This document shows positions 8,281 through 18,564 of a stretch of 41,920 nt of DNA, piece by piece. Below the pieces are notes generated by a model. That model was not told where the DNA came from and made no database searches. It worked only from the letters and a program-made list of their open reading frames with translations. How positions within the stretch are numbered: the first letter of the stretch is position 1; every line of letters begins with the position of its first letter. The DNA is from Gammaproteobacteria bacterium (lineage in GTDB: Bacteria; Pseudomonadota; Gammaproteobacteria; S012-40), in assembly GCA_029883265.1 (NCBI GenBank), contig JAOUJM010000015.1, forward strand, positions 1-41,920, read 5' to 3'. A program made the position numbers and the translations under genes.

Positions 8281-11226
8281 CTAAAACTCGGCTCTTGCGT
8301 CTGCTTTAAGTGAAAATAGATTACGCGCGCGCATCATAAGTTTGCATCTCGGGCAATACTCCTGAGTCATCTTAAATTGATACCAAACCACACAATTATC
8401 GTTCAAACCATCACAATGTGGGCCAACACCATAACCGCCTTTGCCGCGTGCACTGCGTTCTCCATTACGTTCGGAATAAAAGTTGGGATTTTCAGAATTA
8501 TCATAGTCAGGTTGAAACTTAGCGGCTAAGCCAACATAGTGACCAATTTCGTGTAGAAATGTATGGCTCGCGGAATCCTTGGCGTTCTCTGTTGCGTGAT
8601 CGGGCTCCCGAGTGTCCATGCAAACCACGACCGCTTCACCCCAACTTAATCCAGAAGAGGATTTCTCTTGTTTGTATTTAAATTCGATGCTCGCATTGGC
8701 TAGCATATCGTTTGCCTTCGCTTCACCATCCGAGGTCTTGATTTGCTCCCAAAGTTCATCGACATCGAGGTGGAGTTTAAATTCAAAATCTCCAGTTTGT
8801 TCAATCGTTGTTTTATTGGTGAGTTCATAGTCATTACCATCATAGCTCAATTTCATGTGGACCAACCAGTCTGCTTTGTTTGTAATATTACGAAATCGAA
8901 TATAGGGCAATGTCCACATTATTTGTTTAAATGTCGGGTTGCCCAAGTCAAAAGAGTCTTCTTCGCTGCCTTTATCGCCCCGTCCATTAATCAAACAAAG
9001 ATACATAGTGCGTTCCGGCGCAGCACCGCCAAGTGCCGCTTTCGCCCAATTCAATACATGAGGCTGTGCAATTTCGTAGTCTTTTTCAACAGGGGCTAAA
9101 GAACGTTCGAGTTTTATTCCAACTGCAGATGTTTTTGATTCCAAAGCGCCTTGGTCAAAGCGATCTAAATAAGACGCACCAGACCAACGCTTCATTGCTA
9201 CTACTCGGAAGAAGACTCGGCGCCAAACTTCAAGCCAATCCTTGGAATGTGCAGGTTTGTATTTTCCAAGATCACTATGTTCCTCAATGTAGCGAGCATG
9301 GTGCACATCGCTGAGTATGTAAGCGCCAATTTTAAATTTATGTAATCCCATTTGTGGTGCTTGCAAGGTTTCAATCTTGGCTTTGCCGTTCTCATCCGTT
9401 TTCACGGACATGTGCAGCAATTTTTTGGGGTCGTCTTTGTCGATCGGTTTTATGGTTTGCTTTAGTCTGCCAATTTTGGTCTGCTTAAACTCATCGGGTA
9501 AATCAGTAATTGCGTAATTATCCTTGTGCTCCACAATACTAAAAAACACTTCCAAGTCTTTTAATTTAGGTTCGATTTCCGCAGTGACTTCGGCTTTACG
9601 TTTGCCGCTGACGGATTTTAATGTGCGTGCATCATTGGCGATGTTAATGAAAACTTTATTGCCGTCTTCAACATATTTTTCGCCTGCGCCGTCGTTATCG
9701 ACATCGCATTTAATTTCTTTGATTTTACAAATAGTGAAGCTTCCCCAGTCGGCATCCCATTTTTCTGTTTTATCAGGCCCGCCTTTTTCGCGGTCGATGC
9801 CTAGACTTAGGCGAATACCGCGCCAGCCGTCGCAAATGCCTGAACCTTCAACCCAAAAAGTTTGTTGTTTGGCTTTGGCGTCCGCGAGTGTAATTTTATG
9901 GGGTAGAGTTTGATTGCTGCCTTGTGTTTCGGCATCGAAAACTTTAATGGACCCCGAACGTTTTTTGCCTTTTTTATCTGCATCGGCAGTGTTAAGGACT
10001 AACTTGTAATCTTTAGCGGCATCGGGCCAATGAGCAGCATTCGCTTTTTCGATAACGATTTTAGCGCGCGCATGATGCCCGTCTTTTTGTATATGCAGCA
10101 CACGGCCCGTACCGATTCGTTCCGCATCACTCATTTCCTTTTGTTCAAGGTTTAGGTTTTTTAGCTGGTCCCAATAGGTAGTGAGGTCGGCAACGTCGGG
10201 TTCCACTGCTAAATTGATATCATTTTTCTTGAAATCGAAAAGCTTCAGTTTTAAATCGACACAGCCAAGTTCACCTTCAGCAGGCTTGTCGACAACAATT
10301 GTGTCATCATCGGGTGGGTCGAGTTTTAGTTGGATTTTGAATTTTCCAGCCGTTTTTCCTCGCAACCAAAGTTTTAGCGGTTCGCTACCACTGAGTTTGT
10401 CAAAATCAATTTTACCATTCGCATCAAATTTTGTTGTGCATTCTGCATCGGAGTAGACATCCGCATTTGCTGGCGTAAGTATTAGTTGGCCTTTACCTTT
10501 ATAGGCAGGATTATCGGCCGTTTGTAAAGCGCTGAGTTCGATGCGGCTAGCATCGCTGAATATATGTTGTTCCGCCTCGGCGGCGGCTGAACCAGCCAGC
10601 GAATCATTTTTGCGTTGTTTTTTACTTAAATCTTTTTCACGCAATACTATTAAATGTTCCGCTTTGATAAATGCAGAGACTCGATTGCTGGATTCAATGG
10701 TAATGGATTTCGACAATGCCTGTTCGACCGTGATGCCGCTTTTTGATGAGGCATTTAATTTAAGTTCAACTTTGCAGTTTCCGGCTTCTTCGGCGCGTAT
10801 ATAACAGGAAACCCCTTGTTTTAACGAATGGTTGGGAATGCTGAGACTGCCGCCTTGTAATTCAATAGGGGTGGTGCAATCTTTATCTTGCCATAGTGTG
10901 ACCTTAGCACCACTGAGTTTTAGTTCGCCGTCTTGCTCATAAGCATTGCCGCAATTGGTTTCAGAAAATTTTATTTTTGCTTCGGCAACAAAAGCAGCGT
11001 CGAAATCTTTGGGGGGGAAATGATGAATATCTTCGCTTATGGTTTTGCGCTCAGCCGGTAGAGCAATGATTTTGGCTTGTTTAAGTGTGAGTATCGGAGT
11101 GACGGTGTTGACAAGCGACGCGGGACATTTTTCCTGCCCTGAATCTTCAGCGGGTACCGATGCTGCAGGTTTGCTTTCAATGGTTTGGGTCTGCGAATTT
11201 AGATTGGATTTTTTCTTTTTACTCAT
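8281..11226 (-). CDS. predicted T6SS cargo effector with C-terminal zinc metalloprotease
   Basis: This 981-residue protein has its ATG overlapping the previous stop (ATGAGTAA); a longer frame to 11385 would run into that gene and is rejected. The N-terminus is lysine-rich with no signal peptide, as expected for T6SS cargo. Residues 80-350 contain two Ig-like beta modules with similar features (AKIKF..., SRIEL..., each followed by an acidic D-C-T-T segment). The C-terminus has HEIGH at 892-896 (bases 8539-8553) within FLHEIGHYVGL, a zinc-protease HExxH. GGYGVGPHCDG, CVVW and CPRCK follow; GPHC could supply the third ligand. This C-terminal arrangement resembles metallopeptidase domains of other T6SS effectors as I recall them. 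The target would be a periplasmic or cytosolic protein of a rival cell (inference). Confidence 0.7.
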   Translation of the reverse strand: MSKKKKSNLNSQTQTIESKPAASVPAEDSGQEKCPASLVNTVTPILTLKQAKIIALPAERKTISEDIHHFPPKDFDAAFVAEAKIKFSETNCGNAYEQDGELKLSGAKVTLWQDKDCTTPIELQGGSLSIPNHSLKQGVSCYIRAEEAGNCKVELKLNASSKSGITVEQALSKSITIESSNRVSAFIKAEHLIVLREKDLSKKQRKNDSLAGSAAAEAEQHIFSDASRIELSALQTADNPAYKGKGQLILTPANADVYSDAECTTKFDANGKIDFDKLSGSEPLKLWLRGKTAGKFKIQLKLDPPDDDTIVVDKPAEGELGCVDLKLKLFDFKKNDINLAVEPDVADLTTYWDQLKNLNLEQKEMSDAERIGTGRVLHIQKDGHHARAKIVIEKANAAHWPDAAKDYKLVLNTADADKKGKKRSGSIKVFDAETQGSNQTLPHKITLADAKAKQQTFWVEGSGICDGWRGIRLSLGIDREKGGPDKTEKWDADWGSFTICKIKEIKCDVDNDGAGEKYVEDGNKVFINIANDARTLKSVSGKRKAEVTAEIEPKLKDLEVFFSIVEHKDNYAITDLPDEFKQTKIGRLKQTIKPIDKDDPKKLLHMSVKTDENGKAKIETLQAPQMGLHKFKIGAYILSDVHHARYIEEHSDLGKYKPAHSKDWLEVWRRVFFRVVAMKRWSGASYLDRFDQGALESKTSAVGIKLERSLAPVEKDYEIAQPHVLNWAKAALGGAAPERTMYLCLINGRGDKGSEEDSFDLGNPTFKQIMWTLPYIRFRNITNKADWLVHMKLSYDGNDYELTNKTTIEQTGDFEFKLHLDVDELWEQIKTSDGEAKANDMLANASIEFKYKQEKSSSGLSWGEAVVVCMDTREPDHATENAKDSASHTFLHEIGHYVGLAAKFQPDYDNSENPNFYSERNGERSARGKGGYGVGPHCDGLNDNCVVWYQFKMTQEYCPRCKLMMRARNLFSLKADARAEF

Positions 11227-11998
11227 CGTCTGCTCCGGCCTGAACATCATCACGCAAGGCGATTTCAATATAATTTTGGGTTGCAAAAAATAGATTCTGA
11301 ATTTTAGATTCTGGTGTGGCGAAATTATCGCACAAGATTTTCCCAAGCCAAGGATAAAGTGGGTCTTCGTGAACAAAACTGCCAAGAAACAACATTATGC
11401 TAGAAAGCAGTCCGATTCCTTTTCCTGTATCCATTAAGTGATGCTGGGCCACTAGTGATGCATGTTTGATTAGATCGCTTAAACTTTCTTTAGTTTGATA
11501 GGCGACTTTCTCTGGATAAAGCCATTGTAAAAAATCGAGCAATTGAATGTTAAAGTCCTGCTTGCTAGAATCTGGAACGTCCGAAAGGGCAGTATGTTTG
11601 GCGCGGATGAGGGCTGCGATTAACAATTGATTTTCATCACCTGCGGTTTTTTCAATGTAATCTAGGCAATGACTCCAGGCTCGTGAAATACGCGTTGATT
11701 CTTGCGTGAACTCATTCTTCAAATGTGCGCCCAGCCATTCAATTTGTGGATCATCAAAGCAACGCGTACCTAGCATATAAGTCATGCTGACAAAATAAAA
11801 TATGGATTTTTGTTGTTGGAAGCCTAGGGATTCGGCATTGTTTAAAATACGCTGGCAAATTTCCAGACTGGCGGTAGCGCCTAGTTCTTCATGCTCGCGT
11901 GCAAAAAATGTTTTTACATACTCGACTAGTTCAGATTCAAAGTGCGCACGTGGCAGTCTTGATAATTGGTCATAGGTGTGTGGGCGAAAATTTAGCAT
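11219..11998 (-). CDS. alpha-helical T6SS cargo-associated protein
   Basis: This 259-residue, mostly helical, soluble protein has the pattern of a small family often coded beside DUF4123 chaperones: an opening FRPHTYDQLSRL...FESELVEYVKTFF, then a central IFYFVSMTYMLGTRCFDDPQIEWLG. The family role is not established; an adaptor for loading cargo on the T6SS spike is a reasonable guess. There is a C-terminal extension of roughly 100 residues ending in an acidic tail. The start lies 22 bases after the DUF4123 stop with AAAGAGT upstream, and the stop overlaps the effector start by eight bases, so the three are translated from one mRNA. Confidence 0.6.
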   Translation of the reverse strand: MLNFRPHTYDQLSRLPRAHFESELVEYVKTFFAREHEELGATASLEICQRILNNAESLGFQQQKSIFYFVSMTYMLGTRCFDDPQIEWLGAHLKNEFTQESTRISRAWSHCLDYIEKTAGDENQLLIAALIRAKHTALSDVPDSSKQDFNIQLLDFLQWLYPEKVAYQTKESLSDLIKHASLVAQHHLMDTGKGIGLLSSIMLFLGSFVHEDPLYPWLGKILCDNFATPESKIQNLFFATQNYIEIALRDDVQAGADDE

Positions 11999-12020
11999 GT
12001 AAGTTTGTACTCTTTATTAT

Positions 12021-12539
12021 CTACACTGGTTCAGTCAATTCATTATCGTGTGAAAGCAAGGACTGCTTGTTAATACAAAGCATTTTATCTTTTAAAAAGT
12101 AATGGTGCAGGCAAGCGTCCTCTGGATCATGTAGCCAAAACGCCGTGATAGGACCAAATATCTGAGTGAGTTCTTTGTCATCACAGACAGGCAAGAGTTT
12201 ACGCAGTACGCGTGGATCATAATAACGGAAGAACATTTTTTTACGATCTTGCGCACGCGCATATAAAATCTCACGGCAATGTTCGAGTAAAATTTCATAA
12301 TCATAATGCGAGGTGAAAAAAATACACCAATGTTTTGCTGCACCTTCTTCAAACAAGGCACGGTAAAGCAATCGGTCAGGGTAAAGCTGAACTAAATAAG
12401 GAGCGACAGTAGTGATTTCATCGTCCTCATGCACATCAATCAAGCAAGTATGGCGACAGGCTGAGCGACTAATGGCGGCATGTAAACGACGGTCACGCGC
12501 ACAATCGACTAATGCATAGATGGCATGAGACTCGCTCAT
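12021..12539 (-). CDS. DUF4123 T6SS effector chaperone
   Basis: This 172-residue protein shows the DUF4123 pattern: an N-terminal AIYALVDCARDRRLHAAI, a middle section with HYDYEILLEHCREIL, and the signature FFRYYDPRVLRKLLPV followed by QIFGPITAFWLHD. DUF4123 proteins (for example the Tap-1/TEC group in Vibrio) bind specific effectors and load them onto VgrG or PAAR. Here the obvious client is the metalloprotease two genes downstream. The ATG overlaps the preceding stop as ATGA. No VgrG or PAAR gene lies in the window, so the spike partner must be coded elsewhere. Confidence 0.8.
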   Translation of the reverse strand: MSESHAIYALVDCARDRRLHAAISRSACRHTCLIDVHEDDEITTVAPYLVQLYPDRLLYRALFEEGAAKHWCIFFTSHYDYEILLEHCREILYARAQDRKKMFFRYYDPRVLRKLLPVCDDKELTQIFGPITAFWLHDPEDACLHHYFLKDKMLCINKQSLLSHDNELTEPV

Positions 12540-13039
12540 GAGGACTTTCTCGAATTTTGTTTTGCGGCTTTTTCACAAACCTCACAGAAGGGGGAACCCT
12601 TTTCAGATGCAGCACGCAAAGTTTTAACTTGAGATACTTCATCGGGTTGTGGCCCCAGCGCTTCTTCTTCTGCGGCAACGGCTTTTGCTGGGCGGGGACG
12701 TCTGGGGGGAGGGGTTGACGCGAGTGTACTTGGTGCGGGTGCAGAACCACCGCCACCACTGGGTGCTTCAAAGCGGCTAATCAGAATTCGTTGTTGCCGT
12801 AACTGATCACTTAAATGATAACAAAGCATATTGTCACTATGTAAGTCTGCAACATAGTGCTGTGTGTGTGAACGAATGAAGTCTATTAGCCAGGACTTTT
12901 CTCTTAGCTGATAAACAATTTCCCTCGCTAGACTATCTGCGTCAAAGTCTTCAATACCGAGTATGCTGCCCGCGTTTGGCAAACTCAAACCATCGGTTAA
13001 AGCGATTTCACCAACGCTGGTTACAAAGTGGTTTTGCAT
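12536..13039 (-). CDS. first gene of the T6SS cargo operon, Pro-rich protein with Cys motif
   Basis: This 167-residue protein has no signal peptide. Residues 1-93 form an alpha/beta-looking domain (IALTDGLSLPNAGSILGIEDF, then SLAREIVYQLREKSWLIDFIRSH). A Gly/Pro/Ala-rich linker follows, with PPPRRPRPAKAV. The end is GSPFCEVCEKAAK, a CxxC-type motif that I associate with T6SS spike-linked proteins (recollection, not checked). No PAAR signature is evident. As the leader of the operon it could be a spike-docking or adaptor component for the effector. Its own function is unknown. The divergent tgt gene starts 208 bases away, so the operon promoter must lie in that gap. Confidence 0.55.
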   Translation of the reverse strand: MQNHFVTSVGEIALTDGLSLPNAGSILGIEDFDADSLAREIVYQLREKSWLIDFIRSHTQHYVADLHSDNMLCYHLSDQLRQQRILISRFEAPSGGGGSAPAPSTLASTPPPRRPRPAKAVAAEEEALGPQPDEVSQVKTLRAASEKGSPFCEVCEKAAKQNSRKSS

Positions 13040-13199
13040 GATTCTGTTCCATCGATCCCCCTCCCAGGCGAAACATTATAGATTTATTGGGAGAGATTGC
13101 TATACAACAAAAGTATCAATTCTCTGTGACGTAAATTGATTCGAATCGTGTTTCTGGGTGGACGATAGAGTAGAGTGATTAAGCAACTTCGTTCGATAA

Positions 13200-14360
<1,161 letters not shown>

Positions 14361-14406
14361 TAATAGCGCCCTTTCAAGTTCTTCATATATATAAAGGAAT
14401 GATTGC

Positions 14407-14742
14407 ATGAGTTTTTTCATATCTGACGCCATGGCAGAAGGTGGCGCGGCAGCCGGTCAAGCCGGTGGTAGTTTGGCGGGCATGATCCCCTTATTGCTGA
14501 TTTTCGTTATTATGTACTTCTTATTGATTCGCCCTCAGGTGAAACGCGCCAAGGAGCATAAGAAACTCACTGAGAGCATCGCCAAAGGCGATGAAGTGGT
14601 CACCAGTGGTGGCATTCTTGGTAAAGTGGCTGATGCCGGCGAATCGTTTATTACACTAGAAGTTGCGGATAATTTAACAATAAAAGTGCAAAGACATGCC
14701 GTGGCATCCCTAGTGCCTAAGGGTACAATCAAATCTGCTTAA
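14407..14742 (+). CDS. yajC: Sec translocon accessory protein YajC
   Basis: This 111-residue small membrane protein has a strong AAAGGAA site before ATG. A single transmembrane helix spans about 22-42 (GMIPLLLIFVIMYFLLIRPQ), and the family motif RPQVKRAKEHKKL follows directly. Then comes the compact cytosolic part KGDEVVTSGGILGKV. YajC joins SecDF to stabilise the SecYEG translocon. Gene order tgt-yajC-secD is conserved in proteobacteria. Confidence 0.95.
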   Translation: MSFFISDAMAEGGAAAGQAGGSLAGMIPLLLIFVIMYFLLIRPQVKRAKEHKKLTESIAKGDEVVTSGGILGKVADAGESFITLEVADNLTIKVQRHAVASLVPKGTIKSA

Positions 14743-14748
14743 TGCTTT

Positions 14749-14779
14749 CGACCGCTTCAACGCGGTCGTTTGTTTTTTT
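14749..14779 (+). terminator. intrinsic terminator after yajC
   Basis: CGACCGC and GCGGTCG form a 7-bp GC-rich stem with a six-base loop, followed at once by TTTGTTTTTTT. It lies seven bases after the yajC stop and 128 bases before secD, so secDF would need partial read-through or its own promoter in 14780-14890. Confidence 0.85.
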
Positions 14780-14906
14780 GCTTGCGAGTGAAGGCTTGCT
14801 TTTTTTAGCCTTAACCCCAAGTTTAAGCAGATTAGCTGCACGCTAAGCAAAAACCGGCGCAACACTGGAAAACAACAGCAATAGAATTACCAAAAGGACG
14901 CAGTCA

Positions 14907-16784
14907 ATGAATCGCTATCCCTTGTGGAAATATCTCATCATTATATTCGTTATCGCGATTGGTGCTTTATACGCTTTACCAAATCTTTATGGCGAAGATC
15001 CAGCCGTGCAAGTTTCGGCACCGCCGCGTGGGGCTAAGATCGATACCCAAGTGATGAAAAAAGTTGAAGCTTTATTAGAACGACGTGGAATCGAAGCAAA
15101 ATCCATGAGCTTGACCGAACGTGGTTTATTGGTGCGTTTCAAAAATACGGAATCACAAATACAAGCACAAGATGAAATCCGCGATTTATTAAGTTCACGT
15201 GGTTATATTACGGCATTGAATTTAGCACCTTCGACGCCAGAATGGTTATCTGACTTGGGTGCGTTGCCTATGTATCTAGGGTTGGATTTGCGTGGGGGTG
15301 TACATTTCTTAATGGAAGTGGATATGGATGCCGCGATTGCTGCGTCGATTGAACGTTATCGTGGGGATTTTCGCAGCCTCATGCGCGATAACAAGATACG
15401 TTATCTTAGTGTCAGCAACGAAGGTAGCGTGACTGAAGGTAATGCCCATGTGGAAGTGCGTTTTCGTGATGCTGATAAACGTGAGCTAGCGCGTAAATTA
15501 TTGCGCAAAGAATTCCCTGACTTAGTTTATACGGAAGCACAAGATGAAAAATATTTCTATCTACGTGGGGCTATTTCCGAAAACGAAATTCGTGAAACTC
15601 AAAAATTTGCCTTGCAGCAAAATATTACCACCTTACGCAATCGTGTGAATGAACTTGGTGTTGCTGAGCCAGTGATACAACAACAAGGCGTGGATCGCAT
15701 TGTTGTGCAACTGCCCGGCGTGCAAGATACCGCTCGTGCGAAAGAAATATTAGGCGCAACTGCAACCTTGGAATTTCGCATGGTGGCCGAAGAGCATAGT
15801 GCTGCGGCGGCAGCCAAAGGTCGCATACCTCCTGGCACTAAGTTATACCATGAACGCAATGGCACACCACAATTGTTGCAAAAACAAGTAATGATTACCG
15901 GTGATTATATTGTTGATGCGTCATCGGGTATTGATCAGCAATCCGGTGGTCCTGCGGTATTTATTTCCTTGGATAGCAAAGGCGGACGAATTTTTCTTAA
16001 CGCCACCAAAGAAAATGTTGGCAAACTCATGGCCGTGGTTTTTATTGAACAAAAAACCGAATACAAAAAAATTGGTGGCGAGACGGTTAAGAGTAAACGC
16101 AAAGTCGAAGAAGTCATTAATGTTGCCCGCATTCGCGAACGTTTAGGCAGCCGTTTTCAAATTACTGGATTGGATAGCACTGACGAAGCTCGCGATCTGG
16201 CCTTGTTGCTTCGTGCCGGCGCATTGGCAGCGCCGATTGATATTGTCGAAGAACGCACAGTTGGTCCGAGTCTGGGTCAAGACAATATCGATCAGGGATT
16301 TGCTTCGGTTATTATCGGATTTGTTTTGGTACTCGCGTTTATGGCGGTGTATTACATGGGATTTGGTCTGGTTGCTAATGTAGCTTTGGCGCTAAACTTA
16401 GTGTTGATCGTCGCCGTGTTATCAATTATGCAAGCGACGCTAACTTTGCCTGGTATTGCGGGCATCGTATTAACCGTGGGTATGGCGGTCGATGCTAACG
16501 TACTTATTTTCGAACGCATACGTGAAGAACTGCGTGCCGGCGTTTCACCGCAACAAGCGATTGATCAAGGATATGGCAAAGCATTTATGACCATCGCCGA
16601 TGCCAATGTGACCACCTTAATTGCCGCAATCGTTTTGTTTGCTATGGGTTCTGGACCAATTAAAGGATTTGCGATTACATTATCCATTGGAATTTTAACC
16701 TCAATGTTCACCGCTATCGTGGGTACGCGCGGTGTAATCAATTTGATTTACGGTGGACGTAGAGTGAAAAAACTTTCAATTTAG
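14907..16784 (+). CDS. secD: protein translocase subunit SecD
   Basis: This 625-residue inner-membrane RND-like protein uses the proton motive force to pull proteins out of SecYEG on the periplasmic side. TM1 spans about residues 8-26. MYLGLDLRGGVHFLMEVDM follows the first periplasmic segment and contains the conserved LGLDLRGG. The large P1 domain covers about 120-440. The C-terminal five-helix block starts near 470 and includes the D-x-N motif GMAVDANVLIFERIREEL, key for proton coupling. ATG follows AAAAGGACG. The length is close to the E. coli protein (615). Confidence 0.97.
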   Translation: MNRYPLWKYLIIIFVIAIGALYALPNLYGEDPAVQVSAPPRGAKIDTQVMKKVEALLERRGIEAKSMSLTERGLLVRFKNTESQIQAQDEIRDLLSSRGYITALNLAPSTPEWLSDLGALPMYLGLDLRGGVHFLMEVDMDAAIAASIERYRGDFRSLMRDNKIRYLSVSNEGSVTEGNAHVEVRFRDADKRELARKLLRKEFPDLVYTEAQDEKYFYLRGAISENEIRETQKFALQQNITTLRNRVNELGVAEPVIQQQGVDRIVVQLPGVQDTARAKEILGATATLEFRMVAEEHSAAAAAKGRIPPGTKLYHERNGTPQLLQKQVMITGDYIVDASSGIDQQSGGPAVFISLDSKGGRIFLNATKENVGKLMAVVFIEQKTEYKKIGGETVKSKRKVEEVINVARIRERLGSRFQITGLDSTDEARDLALLLRAGALAAPIDIVEERTVGPSLGQDNIDQGFASVIIGFVLVLAFMAVYYMGFGLVANVALALNLVLIVAVLSIMQATLTLPGIAGIVLTVGMAVDANVLIFERIREELRAGVSPQQAIDQGYGKAFMTIADANVTTLIAAIVLFAMGSGPIKGFAITLSIGILTSMFTAIVGTRGVINLIYGGRRVKKLSI

Positions 16785-16807
16785 TGGCGACGATTTAGGA
16801 GAATAAC

Positions 16808-17746
16808 ATGGAAATTTTGAAGAAAGTCCCTACGATCGATTTTATGAAACATGCCAAAGTCGCCATGGGCATTTCGGCTGTGATCTTAATTGGTTGTATT
16901 ATTTCAATTGGTGTACGTGGATTAAATCTCGGAATTGATTTCACTGGGGGTACGTTGATTGAAGTCGGTTATCAAGAGTCGGCAGACTTGAGCAAAGTGC
17001 GTTCATCCTTAGCGCAAAATGGATTTGATGACGCCGTCGTGCAACATTTTGGCACTGCTAAAGATGTGCTGGTGAGGATTGCGCCGCGAGAAGGTGTCAG
17101 TAGTGCGGACTTGAGCACACAAATGTTGAATATCTTAAAAAACACGTCTGACTCTGCTGTGGAAATGCGTCGTGTTGAGTTCGTTGGACCACAGATCGGT
17201 GACGAGTTGGTGGAAAAAGGTGGGCTAGCCATGCTCACGGCCTTGGGCTGTATTTTAATTTATGTGTGGATTCGATTTGAAAAACGCTTTTCGGTAGGTT
17301 CCATTGCTGCCTTGGTGCATGATGTTATTTTTACAATCGGTATGTTTTCCATTCTCGATATTGAATTTGATTTGACCGTACTTGCGGCCGTACTAGCGGT
17401 TATCGGTTATTCGCTCAATGACACCATCGTGGTGTTTGATCGGGTCAGGGAAAACTTCCGAAAAATGCGCAAAGGTACACCGACTGAGGTGATTAATACA
17501 TCGATCAACCAGACTTTGGCCCGTACCTTAATGACCTCATTAACGACTTTATTGGTGCTAGCCGCGTTATTTATTTTTGGCGGTGCCTTGATTCATGCTT
17601 TTGCCACGGCATTAATTATAGGCGTCATCGTTGGAACTTATTCATCAATATTCATTGCTAGTGCAACAACTTTAATGCTCGGCGTGACTAAACAAGACTT
17701 AATGCCACCGGAAAAAGAAGGTGCGGATGAGCAGCCAATTATTTAA
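16808..17746 (+). CDS. secF: protein translocase subunit SecF
   Basis: This 312-residue partner of SecD begins 23 bases after the secD stop with a good TTAGGAGAA site. TM1 lies near residues 18-38, followed by LGIDFTGGTLIEVGY, the P4 periplasmic domain, then helices 2-6 with SIAALVHDVIFTIG and AVIGYSLNDTIVVFDRVREN (conserved SLNDT-VVFDR). The C-terminus is acidic. A terminator follows 23 bases later and closes the operon. Confidence 0.97.
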   Translation: MEILKKVPTIDFMKHAKVAMGISAVILIGCIISIGVRGLNLGIDFTGGTLIEVGYQESADLSKVRSSLAQNGFDDAVVQHFGTAKDVLVRIAPREGVSSADLSTQMLNILKNTSDSAVEMRRVEFVGPQIGDELVEKGGLAMLTALGCILIYVWIRFEKRFSVGSIAALVHDVIFTIGMFSILDIEFDLTVLAAVLAVIGYSLNDTIVVFDRVRENFRKMRKGTPTEVINTSINQTLARTLMTSLTTLLVLAALFIFGGALIHAFATALIIGVIVGTYSSIFIASATTLMLGVTKQDLMPPEKEGADEQPII

Positions 17747-17769
17747 AACCAGTCCTTAAGAAAATAGAT

Positions 17770-17800
17770 ATGCCGGTTAATTGCCGGCATTTTTATTTTC
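17770..17800 (+). terminator. intrinsic terminator after secF
   Basis: ATGCCGG and CCGGCAT pair around a seven-base loop and are followed by TTTTTATTTT. The position just beyond the secF stop fits the end of the sec operon. Confidence 0.85.
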
Positions 17801-18072
17801 ACTTACGAGTGATTTGTCACGACGATAAACCATATGAAGTCTTCCTATGCATTAATCAATGCTGCTGTATTTTTCAAAAACAAGCAAATCATAGCCATTT
17901 TTGGTCGTCAAAAATATGTCATTCACAAATTCTTGAGTAAATTATACAATTAAGCTTGCAGGCACTCACTTTATGGTCTGTAATTGTACTTGGGGAAGTA
18001 TTATTGTCGGGGATGAACATGTTTGGCTGTTGTAGTTGCTAAACAGGTTCACATATAACAAGGAGTTTATTC
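17801..18072 (+). promoter_or_regulatory. promoter/leader region of the pilus operon
   Basis: These 272 AT-rich bases lie between the sec terminator and the first pilus gene. They contain a perfect 7-bp inverted repeat ATTTTTG/CAAAAAT around GTCGT at 17897-17915, a plausible regulator site. I do not see a clear -35/-10 pair that I would defend. AAGGAG at 18060-18065 is the ribosome-binding site. Confidence 0.4.
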
Positions 18073-18555
18073 ATGGACAGACGTCTCTTCGCTGTGCCAG
18101 TTCTAGCATCAAGTCTTTTATTACCACTATCAGCTCAAGCTCAAGTTTCCACCACTATGGATATTATGGCCACAGTGGCGTCCGCTTGCACAGTTGAAAC
18201 CACGCCGATTGATTTTGGTATTTATGATGGTACAGAGTCCAGCACGACAGGCACTATTGCAGTCACCTGTAACCAGGGCGTTGCTTACAAAGTTGGTTTG
18301 AATTCAGGTATGCATTATGACGGTGCTAACCGTGCCATGGCCAATAGTGTCGGCGATCCTTTATTGTATCGTTTAACTTATATTGGCAATGATTGGGGTG
18401 ATAATTTGGTCACAGATACCTATCCAGCCGATGCAGTCGATGGTTTAGGTGCGGGTTCACCTACAACTTATACTGTCGACGCTCAAGTCTGGAGTAACCA
18501 GCCAGCACCTCCAGGGGTTTACACCGATACCGTTACGGTAACTGTTGCGTTCTAA
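18073..18555 (+). CDS. spore coat U-type pilin, main subunit of an archaic chaperone-usher pilus
   Basis: This 160-residue secreted protein has signal peptide 1-23 (LLLPLSAQA). The mature part is a single SCPU domain: VASACTVETTPIDFGIYDGT, a conserved Cys pair (Cys39 and Cys65), and the C-terminal strand PPGVYTDTVTVTVAF typical of SCPU pilins. These proteins assemble by donor-strand exchange into Csu-like fibres used for attachment and biofilm. It is first in the operon with a strong ribosome-binding site, and a stable hairpin follows, both usual for the most abundant subunit. Confidence 0.88.
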   Translation: MDRRLFAVPVLASSLLLPLSAQAQVSTTMDIMATVASACTVETTPIDFGIYDGTESSTTGTIAVTCNQGVAYKVGLNSGMHYDGANRAMANSVGDPLLYRLTYIGNDWGDNLVTDTYPADAVDGLGAGSPTTYTVDAQVWSNQPAPPGVYTDTVTVTVAF

Positions 18556-18564
18556 TGGTTTTCT

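Noticed and set aside
9201-9395. Small frames within the effector gene on both strands as immunity genes
   Set aside because: They lack ribosome-binding sites and lie within a continuous, domain-bearing frame.
11227-11385. N-terminal extension of the metalloprotease effector
   Set aside because: It would overlap 53 codons of the upstream gene in another frame; the ATGAGTAA start-stop overlap is the normal coupling arrangement.
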